Shown here piece after piece: positions 8,258-15,444 of a DNA stretch of 64,000 nt. Source of the DNA: Amycolatopsis sp. NBC_01488 (lineage in GTDB: Bacteria; Actinomycetota; Actinomycetes; Mycobacteriales; Pseudonocardiaceae). A program made the translations under genes and the position numbers. Position 1 is the first letter of the stretch, and each line of letters starts with the position of its first letter. The DNA is taken from assembly GCF_036227105.1 (NCBI RefSeq), contig NZ_CP109434.1:8404501-8468500 (forward strand), written 5' to 3'. The notes under the pieces are model-generated. The model made no database searches. It was not told the origin of the DNA and saw only the letters and a program-made list of their open reading frames with translations.

Positions 8258-8381
8258 GAGCGGCTGGGACCTCTCGAACGACGGTGTGGGAGAGCGCGGG
8301 CGGAGCACCGCCGGCCGGAGTGTTACACACATCACGCCGCCGAATGAAGGAGCTGAGTGCCTACATTTGGCCTAGTGTCGT

Positions 8382-8396
8382 TGTGCACTGTGCACA
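8382..8396. promoter_or_regulatory. 15-bp palindrome upstream of the molybdenum hydroxylase genes
   Basis: TGTGCAC and GTGCACA flank a single T. It lies 125 bp upstream of the large-subunit start and only 12 bp past the end of pucR-like gene 8408. A binding site for the adjacent PucR regulator is a reasonable guess. Confidence 0.4.
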
Positions 8397-8407
8397 GCGG
8401 GTACCGG

Positions 8408-9619
8408 TCATGGCACGCGCGGTGGCGGCAGGAACGGCAGTGCCCGGACGACCAGGGCCAGCTCCAGGGCGACGTCGCCGCCGGTCAGCGACCGGCCGGT
8501 CAGCTCTTCGATCCGGTGGATCCGGTTGAGCACCGTGTTGCGGTGGCAGTGCAGCGCCTGCGCCGAGCGCGTCGCCGAGCCGCCGGTCCGCACCCACGTC
8601 GCGAGCGTCTCCAGCAGCGGGCCGCGCTCCACCGCCCGCAGGTCCAGCAGGCCACCGAGCCAGTTCAGCTGGAGGGACTCCGTCAGCTCGGGCGAGCTGA
8701 GCAGCAGTGCTTCGGGCAGCCGTTCGGCCAGGCACACCACGTCGGCCCGGCCCGGCGGCACGGTCCGCATCGCCAGCACCGCCTGGCGGTAGGCCGTGTG
8801 CACGGCCGCCAGCCCGTCGACGACCAGGGACACGCCGGCCGGCACGGTCAGCACGGACCCGATCGCGGCGACGACGTCCGTCACCTCCCGGCCCGGCAGG
8901 GAAACGAGCCCGACGAGCACGTCCGCGCGCGACTGCCAGGCCGACGCGGACCCGACGTCCTCCAGCGCGGAGCCGAGCGGCTCGGCGAACACGGCGTCCC
9001 CGGGACCCGCGGCCGCGACGACGACGTAGGGCCCCGAGATCGGCAGCCGCAGCGCCCGGGCCGCCTCGTAGGCGAACCCCGCGTCGGCCGCCCGGCCCTG
9101 CAGGAGCCCTTCCCAGAGCGATGCCCGCCGCTGCTCGTCCGCGCGGACGAAGCTGCGCTCGGCCACGTGGTAGGCCAGCGCCACCTGCGCCGAGGTGGCG
9201 TCGATGACCTCCCACACGCGGGTCGCCAGGTCCAGCATCGCCTCGTTGTTGACGTACCCGGTCGCCCGGGCCTTTTCGGTCAGGGCCTGCCAGACCAGGC
9301 GGCCGCCGATGCGGAACGAACGCAGGACGTCGTCGAGCGGCAGCTGCTGTTCGGCCCGGCGCCGCCCGGTCGCCTTCGCCGCGTCGTAGAGGTCCTCGGT
9401 GGTTTCGGTGCCGCGGCCGATCAGCTGCAGGACCCGGCGGAGGTTGTCGTGACACGAGCGCCACAGGTCGTCGTCGGGCACGACGTCGACCACCCGGTAG
9501 CCGGGGTTCTGCTCGACGATGACGGCGACCAGGGCGCCGGTCAGCTCGTCGAGCTCGTCCAGCACCCTGGCCGCCAGTGACCACGCGGTGTCCCGGGCGT
9601 CCGCCCGTGCCTCGCCCAT
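8408..9619 (-). CDS. PucR family transcriptional regulator
   Basis: From ATG 9619 the protein has 403 residues (GTG 9625 is an alternative). The N-terminal half is the RsbT-antagonist-like/GGDEF-like sensory region seen in PucR/CdaR proteins; the C-terminus has the PucR helix-turn-helix with TLATWVRTGGSATRSAQALH and CHRNTVLNRIHRIEELTGRSL. Such proteins often control purine, aromatic or aldehyde catabolism. It is directly upstream of the molybdenum hydroxylase genes on the same strand, which supports local control of that enzyme. Confidence 0.88.
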   Translation of the reverse strand: MGEARADARDTAWSLAARVLDELDELTGALVAVIVEQNPGYRVVDVVPDDDLWRSCHDNLRRVLQLIGRGTETTEDLYDAAKATGRRRAEQQLPLDDVLRSFRIGGRLVWQALTEKARATGYVNNEAMLDLATRVWEVIDATSAQVALAYHVAERSFVRADEQRRASLWEGLLQGRAADAGFAYEAARALRLPISGPYVVVAAAGPGDAVFAEPLGSALEDVGSASAWQSRADVLVGLVSLPGREVTDVVAAIGSVLTVPAGVSLVVDGLAAVHTAYRQAVLAMRTVPPGRADVVCLAERLPEALLLSSPELTESLQLNWLGGLLDLRAVERGPLLETLATWVRTGGSATRSAQALHCHRNTVLNRIHRIEELTGRSLTGGDVALELALVVRALPFLPPPRVP

Positions 9620-9796
9620 CCGCACCCACCACCGTCGCGCTCTCGCCGGCGGGTCAGCCTACGTCGCCACCCGGGTTCCCGCCCACTTCGCGAGCGCGAA
9701 GCCCGAGTGCGGCGCGCGTGCGGTCCCGTGAGGACAGTCGCACGCCGGGCCCGTTGCTCCGGACGCAGCAATACCCGCCGGCCCGGTCGCCGGTTC

Positions 9797-9822
9797 GTGT
9801 GATCCGGGACGGCTTTGGGTAT
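9797..9822 (+). promoter_or_regulatory. SigB/SigF-like promoter, near-leaderless
   Basis: GTGT (9797-9800), a 16-bp spacer and GGGTAT (9817-9822) resemble the GTTT-N14-16-GGGTA consensus of actinobacterial SigB/SigF factors. The -10 box ends 9 bp before the ATG at 9832, so transcription would begin within two or three bases of the start codon. Autoregulation of the sigma gene is inferred. Confidence 0.5.
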
Positions 9823-9831
9823 CTGGGCCAC

Positions 9832-10653
9832 ATGGTTGTCAGAGCACTGGAGCGCCCCACCGCCACCGCGGTCCTCGACGTGTCCACGCCGCGGCGGCCG
9901 AACCAGTTCGCCCACTGCGCTCCGCTGTTCGACGAGCACAGCAGGCTGGCACCCGAAGACCCACGGCGCGGCGACCTGCGTGACCGCATCATCACCGAGC
10001 ACCTCTCCCTCGCCGAGAACATCGCCAAGCGCTTCGCCGGGCGCGGCGAGTCCTTCGACGACCTCGTGCAGGTCGCGCGGACCGGCCTGATCCACGCCGT
10101 CGACCGCTACGACCCGGCGCGCGGCCGCGACTTCCTGTCCTTCGCCGTGCCGACGATCATGGGCGAGGTCCGCCGCCACTTCCGGGACAGCGCCTGGTCG
10201 ATGCGCGTGCCGCGCGCGCTGAAGGAGCTGCAGCAGAGCCTCGTCAAGGCGACCGGCGAGCTGGCCCACGACCTGGGCCGCTCCCCCACCCCGAGCGAGC
10301 TCGCGGCGCACCTCGGCATCGACGTCGAGACGGTCCGCGAAGGCCTGCTCGCCGCCGAGGCGTACAAGCCGGCTTCACTCGACGCCCCCGCCCGCGGCGG
10401 CGACGACACGATCACGGTCGCCGACCAGCTCCCCGACCGCGAATCCCCGTACACCAAGGCCGACGACCACCTGACGCTCGAAGCCGCGATGGCCGGTCTG
10501 CCGCCCCGCGAGCGCGCGATCATCGAGATGCGCTTCGTCGACGAGCTGACGCAGAGCCAGATCGCCGAGCGCATCGGCGTGTCCCAGATGCAGGTGTCCC
10601 GGCTGCTGGCCAAGACGCTGGAGCAGCTGCGCCACCGCATCGTCGCCGAGTAG
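9832..10653 (+). CDS. SigB/SigF/SigG-family RNA polymerase sigma factor
   Basis: The 273-residue protein has region 2 (HLSLAENIAKRFAGRG, FDDLVQVARTGLIHAVDRYD, FLSFAVPTIMGEVRRHFRD), region 3 (SLVKATGELAHDLGRSPTP) and region 4 (LPPRERAIIEMRFVDELTQ, IAERIGVSQMQVSRLL). This is the B/F/G general stress and sporulation type, normally held by an RsbW-like anti-sigma factor. No anti-sigma gene is adjacent, but the rsb operon lies 5 kb away and could supply its partner-switching input. ATG 9832 is chosen by alignment of region 2 spacing and the promoter-like sequence just upstream. Confidence 0.92.
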   Translation: MVVRALERPTATAVLDVSTPRRPNQFAHCAPLFDEHSRLAPEDPRRGDLRDRIITEHLSLAENIAKRFAGRGESFDDLVQVARTGLIHAVDRYDPARGRDFLSFAVPTIMGEVRRHFRDSAWSMRVPRALKELQQSLVKATGELAHDLGRSPTPSELAAHLGIDVETVREGLLAAEAYKPASLDAPARGGDDTITVADQLPDRESPYTKADDHLTLEAAMAGLPPRERAIIEMRFVDELTQSQIAERIGVSQMQVSRLLAKTLEQLRHRIVAE

Positions 10654-10720
10654 CGCGTACCCCTTTCGAACGTCGTGGAAAGGCCTCGCCGGAAACGACG
10701 CGCGACCGTACGATCGCGCG

Positions 10721-11098
10721 GTGCCGAATCCCCCGCGCCGGGCGCGCATGCCATGGCCGGTGCAGCTGATCTTCTGGGTCCAGCTCGCCGGCCTCGTCCT
10801 CGACCTGGTGCAGCTGCTGGCGTCGACCCCGGGTTTCGCCGACGTGGCCGGCTACGTCGTGCAGGTGGCGGTCGTCGTCTTCCTGATGCTGAAGCTCCGG
10901 CAGGGCCGGCACTGGGTGCGCGTGCTCCTCACGGTCATCGCCGCCCTGGCGTTGCTGGTCGCCGTGCTGCGGCTGCTCGCCGGCCAGGTTCCGCCGGTGG
11001 GGATCGCCGTCAGCACCGCGGTCACCCTGGTGTTGCTGTACTGGCCCAGTTCCAACGCGTTCTTCGCGGCAGCGCGGCAGGCGAGAGCCACCGCCTGA
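10721..11098 (+). CDS. Small membrane protein, unknown function
   Basis: GTG 10721 starts a 125-residue protein with about four transmembrane segments: LIFWVQLAGLVLDLVQLL, VAGYVVQVAVVVFLMLKL, VLLTVIAALALLVAVLRLL and GIAVSTAVTLVLLYW. No conserved domain is recognised. It follows the sigma factor on the same strand by 67 bp and converges with the next gene, the stops being 1 bp apart. There is no clear ribosome site, so it may be leaderless. Confidence 0.65.
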   Translation: MPNPPRRARMPWPVQLIFWVQLAGLVLDLVQLLASTPGFADVAGYVVQVAVVVFLMLKLRQGRHWVRVLLTVIAALALLVAVLRLLAGQVPPVGIAVSTAVTLVLLYWPSSNAFFAAARQARATA

Positions 11099-11099
11099 C

Positions 11100-11723
11100 C
11101 TACCCCTGCGGCCGGTCTCCGAGGTAGCGGGCCAGCTCGGCCACCGTGGGCCGGTCGAAGATCACCGTGGCCGGTAGATCGGTTCCCGACAGCTCGGCGA
11201 GCCGCGTGCGCAGCTCGATCACCGTGAGCGAATCGAAGCCGAGTTCCGGGAACGGCCGGTCGTCGGCGATCACCGCGGCGTCCGGGTGGCCCAGGACCGC
11301 CGCGACCTCCGCGCGCACCAGCTCGCGCAGTTCGGGCTCGGCCTGGTGCTCCGGCCGGCTCGCGGGCCGAGGACGTTTCCGCGACGCCCTGGTGACGCCC
11401 GGCTGCGACGCTGTCCGAGGTCCCCCGAGCGGGAGGAGAGCCGTCCCATGCCGCCGCCACCGAGGGCTCGCGCGAAGCTCCCCCGGCGGCTTCCGGCTCG
11501 TGGGCGCCGACGGCGGCAGCGACCGCACCGGCGGCCGGTTGCGCGAGGTGGGGTCCTCCGCGATCTCGTACAGGAAGACCGTGAGCGTGGCCCGGCTCGG
11601 CCGGTCCTCGAGGTCGCTCAGCACCGCCGTCGGCGGCTCGTTCGGATCCAGTCCGCGCAGCGCCTCGGTCAGCCGGTCCACGATGATCGTCGACACGTCG
11701 GCGACGACCCCGAAATCGCCCAT
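11100..11723 (-). CDS. DUF4255 (Pvc16-like) N-terminus fused to an acyl carrier protein
   Basis: Start ATG 11723 follows GGAGG (11730-11734) at 6 bp, giving 207 residues. Residues ~1-65 (MGDFGVVADVSTIIVDRL ... VFLYEIAEDPTSRNRPPVR) match the start of DUF4255 proteins, the Pvc16-type cap component of phage-tail-like contractile injection systems. A Pro/Arg-rich linker (~66-130) replaces the rest of that domain. Residues ~130-205 are a polyketide-synthase-type acyl carrier domain with LGFDSLTVIELRTRL, whose serine is the phosphopantetheine site. No sheath, tube, baseplate or ketosynthase genes are nearby. It may be a fusion remnant or a new adaptor; expression and function are unknown. Confidence 0.7.
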   Translation of the reverse strand: MGDFGVVADVSTIIVDRLTEALRGLDPNEPPTAVLSDLEDRPSRATLTVFLYEIAEDPTSRNRPPVRSLPPSAPTSRKPPGELRASPRWRRHGTALLPLGGPRTASQPGVTRASRKRPRPASRPEHQAEPELRELVRAEVAAVLGHPDAAVIADDRPFPELGFDSLTVIELRTRLAELSGTDLPATVIFDRPTVAELARYLGDRPQG

Positions 11724-11898
11724 CCCCATCCTCCCCTTGAGCACACCCGGAGGTGCGGTGTGCCGGGGCGCAGCATCGCAGGGGTGGCGTGGCCGGTCCG
11801 CGTTCCGCGCGTCGCCCCGGCGTCACGGCGGCGTCGCCCGGGCCCGCGTTGACGTGGCCGCGACGCGGCGGTGACACACCGGCGCGCATCCTGCGGGG

Positions 11899-12105
11899 GT
11901 GGAGCCCCCCGAGGTGCGTGCCGGCAGCATGGTTCTGCGTGCGTGGCTGGAAGGCGGCGATCCGGATGCCCTGAGGGTCCGGATTTTCTGCACGATCGGC
12001 ACCGGCGACGCCAGGACAGTCGCGGTGACCTCGCCGGAAGCGGTGCACGAGGCCGTGCAAAGCTGGCTGGACGAGCTCGGATCAGGCCCGATGACGTTTT
12101 CGTGA
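11899..12105 (+). CDS. Small conserved-type protein of unknown function
   Basis: GTG 11899 begins a 68-residue protein, MEPPEVRAGSMVLRAWLEG ... VRIFCTIGTGDART ... EAVHEAVQSWLDELG. The alternating strands and final amphipathic helix suggest a compact alpha/beta fold. The codon bias is coding-like. It lies between the divergent DUF4255-ACP gene and the BTAD regulator, on the regulator's strand. No function is recognised. Confidence 0.5.
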   Translation: MEPPEVRAGSMVLRAWLEGGDPDALRVRIFCTIGTGDARTVAVTSPEAVHEAVQSWLDELGSGPMTFS

Positions 12106-12122
12106 CGCCCTGTCGACGCCAC

Positions 12123-12193
12123 CCGATCGATAATTCCCGTAACGTTTCCCCCGCGGGCCGCGAATTGCCCGACGGTGGGGTCGAATCGATCGG
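12123..12193. promoter_or_regulatory. Paired 9-bp inverted half-sites upstream of the BTAD regulator
   Basis: CCGATCGAT (12123-12131) and ATCGATCGG (12185-12193) are exact inverted copies separated by 53 bp, ending 24 bp before the start at 12218. They could be two operator half-sites allowing looping, or a long-armed leader hairpin. Confidence 0.35.
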
Positions 12194-12217
12194 TGCTGGG
12201 CGTAGGTTGGGGAGCCG

Positions 12218-12943
12218 ATGCGCGCTGAAGTGACACAGATCGTCACATTGCGGCTGCTGAAGGGTTTCGCGCTGCTCGTGGACGACGACCGGGTGCCCCT
12301 GTCGGCAGGCGCGCAGCGGCTGCTCGCGTTCCTCGCGCTGCAGGACCGGCCCCGGACCAGGACCTACGTGGCCAGAACGCTGTGGCCGGAAGCGACCACG
12401 CCCCGCGCCAACGCGAACCTGCGCTCGTCGCTGTGGCGCGCGTCGCGCACCGGGCACCAGGTCATCGACGCGTCGGTGCAGGAGATGGCGCTGGCGGGCA
12501 ACATCACCGTCGACATCCACGACGCGGTCGCCCGCGCACACCGCCTGCTCGACCGGTCCTGCGGCTGCGACGACATCCTGGACCGGCGCACCCGCGACGA
12601 CCTGTCCGCCGACCTGCTGCCCGAGTGGTCGGACAACGAATGGGTGCTCATCGAGCAGGAGCAGTACCACCAGCTGCGGCTGTATGCGTTGGAGGCCATG
12701 GCGAAGCGGCTCACCGCGGCCGGCCGGCACGGTGAGGCGGTGGCCGCTGGGCTGACCGCGGTCCGGGCCGAGCCGCTGCGGGAGAGCGCGCACCGCGTCC
12801 TCATCGACGCGCACCTCGCGGCCGGCAACCGGGCGGCGGCGCGGCACCAGTACGAGCAGTGCCGGCACACCCTGCTCGAGGAACTGGGCCTCGAACCGTC
12901 CGACACCCTGCGTCACCTCCTGCCGCACCCGAGCGCGCACTAG
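12218..12943 (+). CDS. BTAD-domain (SARP-like) transcriptional regulator
   Basis: The 241-residue protein has an N-terminal OmpR-like winged helix (LRLLKGFALLVDDDRVPLSAGAQ ... LLAFLALQ ... LWPEATTPRANANLRSSLWR) and a C-terminal bacterial transcriptional activation domain of TPR-like helices (YHQLRLYALEAMAKRLTAAGRHGEAVAAGL ... YEQCRHTLLEELGLEPSD). It lacks the NB-ARC part of large SARPs. Small SARPs activate secondary metabolite and similar clusters. GGGGAG precedes ATG 12218. Its target may be the nearby small protein or the divergent DUF4255-ACP gene; that is inferred from position. Confidence 0.88.
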   Translation: MRAEVTQIVTLRLLKGFALLVDDDRVPLSAGAQRLLAFLALQDRPRTRTYVARTLWPEATTPRANANLRSSLWRASRTGHQVIDASVQEMALAGNITVDIHDAVARAHRLLDRSCGCDDILDRRTRDDLSADLLPEWSDNEWVLIEQEQYHQLRLYALEAMAKRLTAAGRHGEAVAAGLTAVRAEPLRESAHRVLIDAHLAAGNRAAARHQYEQCRHTLLEELGLEPSDTLRHLLPHPSAH

Positions 12944-12949
12944 CCGCCG

Positions 12950-12981
12950 ATTCTTCGTCCATTGTGCTCGCGGCGAAGAAT
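12950..12981 (+). terminator. Hairpin after the BTAD regulator
   Basis: ATTCTTCG (12950-12957) and CGAAGAAT (12974-12981) form an 8-bp stem with a 16-nt loop, 7 bp after the BTAD stop. There is no U-tract. The rest of 12982-13170 shows no gene. Confidence 0.35.
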
Positions 12982-13179
12982 GGCGCCGCGCGGATTTTCC
13001 GAGGCCGGGAGCCGCGTCGCGGCGAATTCGACGGGAATCGGCTGCGCGCGCCGACGAGATCCGCGAACGCCCTCCCGGCCGGTGACCGGCCGCGCGGTGG
13101 CCGGTCACCGTGGCGGCCCCTCGGAATCGTGACCGCCACCACCACGGGAACCACCTGGGCCCTCCGGCCGTTTATCCTA

Positions 13180-13210
13180 CCTACGGCACCGTAAGTTACG
13201 GTCGCGTAGG
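13180..13210. promoter_or_regulatory. 31-bp palindrome, candidate operator of the desaturase gene
   Basis: The core ACCGTAA-G-TTACGGT (13188-13202) is flanked symmetrically by CCTACG (13180-13185) and CGTAGG (13205-13210), with only two unpaired bases on each side. It overlaps or follows a TATCCT -10-like box (13173-13178) and ends 16 bp before the start codon. The style is that of a TetR-family fatty-acid regulator; the regulator is not encoded beside it. Confidence 0.6.
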
Positions 13211-13226
13211 CACGGAAGGACGTCCC

Positions 13227-14156
13227 ATGCCGGTTTCCGAAAGCACGCGCTTGTTGTACGAGCTGGAGGGGACGGTCGAAGAGAACCTCAACCGGCACCT
13301 CGCCGCGGCCCAGGAGTGGATGCCGCACGAGTACGTCCCCTGGAGCCAGGGGCGCGACTTCGCCGAGCTCGGCGGGGAGGCGTGGGACCCCGAGCAGTCG
13401 CGGGTCAGCCCGATCGCGCGGACGGCGCTGGAGGTCAACCTCCTCACCGAGGACAACCTGCCGAGCTACCACCGCGAGATCGAGCGCGCGTTCGGCCGCG
13501 ACGGCGCGTGGGGCACCTGGGTGCACCGGTGGACGGCCGAAGAGGGCCGCCACGGCATCTGCATCCGCGACTACCTGCTGGTCACCCGCGCCGTCGACCC
13601 CGTCGAGCTGGAGCGCATGCGGATGGAGACGATGCAGGCGGGCTACGACACCGGCGACAAGCCGCTGCTGCAGGTCTGCGCGTACGTCTCGTTCCAGGAG
13701 CTGGCGACCCGGATCTCACACCGCAACACCGGCCGCTACACCCAGGACCCGCTGGCCGAGCGGCTGCTGGCCCGGGTGTCCACCGACGAGAACCTCCACA
13801 TGGTCTTCTACCGGAACCTGGTCAAGGCCTCGCTGGAGATCTCCCCCGACGCGATGATGCGCGCGATCACCGACGAGGTCGTGTCGTTCGCGATGCCGGG
13901 CGCGGTGATCCCGAGCTTCGCCCGCAAGGCGGCCCTGATCGCCAAGGCAGGCATCTACGACCTGCGCATCCACCACGACGACGTCGTCCTGCCGCTGCTG
14001 CGCTACTGGAAGGTGTTCGACCTGACCGGCCTCGGCCCGGAGGGCGAGGCGGCCCGCGACGAGCTGGCGGCGTTCCTCAAGACGCTGGAGACCCAGGCGT
14101 CCCGCTTCGAAGAACGCCGCGACGCGGCCGCCGCCCGCAAGCTCGCGCGCGGCTGA
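13227..14156 (+). CDS. Diiron acyl-ACP desaturase
   Basis: ATG 13227 behind GGAAGGA gives 309 residues, the usual length for soluble DesA-type desaturases. The two carboxylate/histidine iron motifs are visible: TAEEGRHGICIRDY (EExxH) and VSTDENLHMVFYRN (DExxH). The enzyme inserts a double bond into an acyl-ACP in the cytosol, tuning membrane fluidity. An electron donor is not encoded nearby. The large palindrome just upstream suggests control by a fatty-acid-responsive repressor. Confidence 0.92.
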   Translation: MPVSESTRLLYELEGTVEENLNRHLAAAQEWMPHEYVPWSQGRDFAELGGEAWDPEQSRVSPIARTALEVNLLTEDNLPSYHREIERAFGRDGAWGTWVHRWTAEEGRHGICIRDYLLVTRAVDPVELERMRMETMQAGYDTGDKPLLQVCAYVSFQELATRISHRNTGRYTQDPLAERLLARVSTDENLHMVFYRNLVKASLEISPDAMMRAITDEVVSFAMPGAVIPSFARKAALIAKAGIYDLRIHHDDVVLPLLRYWKVFDLTGLGPEGEAARDELAAFLKTLETQASRFEERRDAAAARKLARG

Positions 14157-14165
14157 CGTCCGGCC

Positions 14166-14187
14166 GGGGCACCGCCGCCGCTGCCCC
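14166..14187 (+). terminator. Hairpin after the desaturase gene
   Basis: GGGGCA (14166-14171) and TGCCCC (14182-14187) can pair around a 10-nt loop, starting 9 bp after the stop. A second perfect palindrome, CGCCGGGCCCGGCG, follows at 14197-14210. Both lie between convergent genes and may end transcription from either side. Confidence 0.4.
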
Positions 14188-14277
14188 GTCCGGTCACGCC
14201 GGGCCCGGCGCCGTCGCCGGGTGGTGCACCGGACTCGATCGGGGGCCGCCGGGTCGGCTCCGCCGTGGGGCCCGGGC

Positions 14278-15444
14278 TCAGCCGGCCGGGAGGATGCGGC
14301 CGCGGACCTCGCCGAAGCCGATGCGCTCGCCGTCCGGGCCCGGGGCCGTCGCCGTGATCACCACCTCGTCGCCGTCCAGCAGGAAGCTGCGCTCCTCGCC
14401 CTTGACCGTCAGCGGCTCCTTGCCGCCCCAGCTCAGTTCCAGGAACGCGCCGCGCTGGTGCTTCTCCGGGCCCGAAATCGTGCCCGACCCGTACAGGTCA
14501 CCCGTGCGCGACGACGCGCCGTTGACCGTCAGGTGGGCCAGCATCTGGGCCGGCGACCAGTACATCTCGCGGTACGGCGGGCGGCTGACCTCCTCGCCGT
14601 TCCACTCGACGACCAGCTCGACGTCGAGCCCCCACGGACGGCTTTCCCGCAGGTACGGCAGCGGTTCCGGGTCCTGGCCGGGCAGCGGGACGCGCGCGGC
14701 CTCCAGCGCGAGGAGCGGGACGACCCACGCCGAGATCGACGTCGCGAAGCTCTTGCCCAGGTTCGGGCCCAGCGGCACGTACTCCCACGCCTGGATGTCG
14801 CGCGCGGACCAGTCGTTGAGCAGCACCGCGCCGAACACGTGCCGCGCGAAGTCGTCCGGGGCGATCGGGGTGTTCCGCGGCGTGCCCGTGCCGACGACGA
14901 ACCCCAGCTCCGCCTCGATGTCCAGGCGGGTGCTCGGGCCGAACACCGGCGCCGGGTCACCCTTGCGCTGCCCGCTCGGGCGGACGATGTCCGTGCCCGA
15001 GACCAGCACCGTCCCGGCCCGGCCGTGGTAGCCGACCGGCAGGTGCTTCCAGTTGGGCAGCAGCGGTTCCGCGTCCGGCCGGAACAGCCGCCCGACGTTG
15101 GACGCGTGGTGCTCGGACGCGTAGAAGTCGACGTAGTCCGCGACCTCGATCGGCAGGTGCAGCGTGACGTCGTCGACCGCGTGCACGGCCTCGGCCGGCA
15201 CCTCGCCGGTGACCAGCGCCGCGACCTGCGACCGGACCGCCACCCAGCGGTCGTGGCCCTGCGCCATGAACGGGTTGAGCGTCGGCGCGGCGAAGACGTC
15301 GTCGCCCAGCGCGAGCGCCAGGTCCAGCACGGAATCACCGACGCGGACACCGACGCGCGGGGCGTCGCCGCCGACCGAGAACACGCCGTAGGGCAGGTTC
15401 GCGACGCCGAACGGGGAACCGGCGGGGATGTCGATCGTGGTCAT
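14278..15444 (-). CDS. fahA: Fumarylacetoacetase
   Basis: The 388-residue protein matches full-length FAH: an N-terminal domain, then DYVDFYASEHHASNVGR, LPVGYHGRAGTVLVSG, LDIEAELGFVVG and LLNDWSARDIQAWEYVPLGP, which hold the metal ligands and catalytic His. It hydrolyses fumarylacetoacetate to fumarate and acetoacetate, the last step of homogentisate breakdown. Its ATG overlaps the stop of the previous gene (ATGA), making it the last of a three-gene coupled operon with hmgA. Confidence 0.95.
   Translation of the reverse strand: MTTIDIPAGSPFGVANLPYGVFSVGGDAPRVGVRVGDSVLDLALALGDDVFAAPTLNPFMAQGHDRWVAVRSQVAALVTGEVPAEAVHAVDDVTLHLPIEVADYVDFYASEHHASNVGRLFRPDAEPLLPNWKHLPVGYHGRAGTVLVSGTDIVRPSGQRKGDPAPVFGPSTRLDIEAELGFVVGTGTPRNTPIAPDDFARHVFGAVLLNDWSARDIQAWEYVPLGPNLGKSFATSISAWVVPLLALEAARVPLPGQDPEPLPYLRESRPWGLDVELVVEWNGEEVSRPPYREMYWSPAQMLAHLTVNGASSRTGDLYGSGTISGPEKHQRGAFLELSWGGKEPLTVKGEERSFLLDGDEVVITATAPGPDGERIGFGEVRGRILPAG

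Noticed and set aside
5276..8347. Long plus-strand frame over the molybdenum hydroxylase genes
   Set aside because: It is antisense to two genes with clear cofactor motifs, and its sequence is low-complexity.
8376..8401. SigF-type promoter reading plus strand (GTTG...GGGTA)
   Set aside because: It would only transcribe antisense to the pucR gene, and the bases are better explained by the TGTGCAC palindrome.
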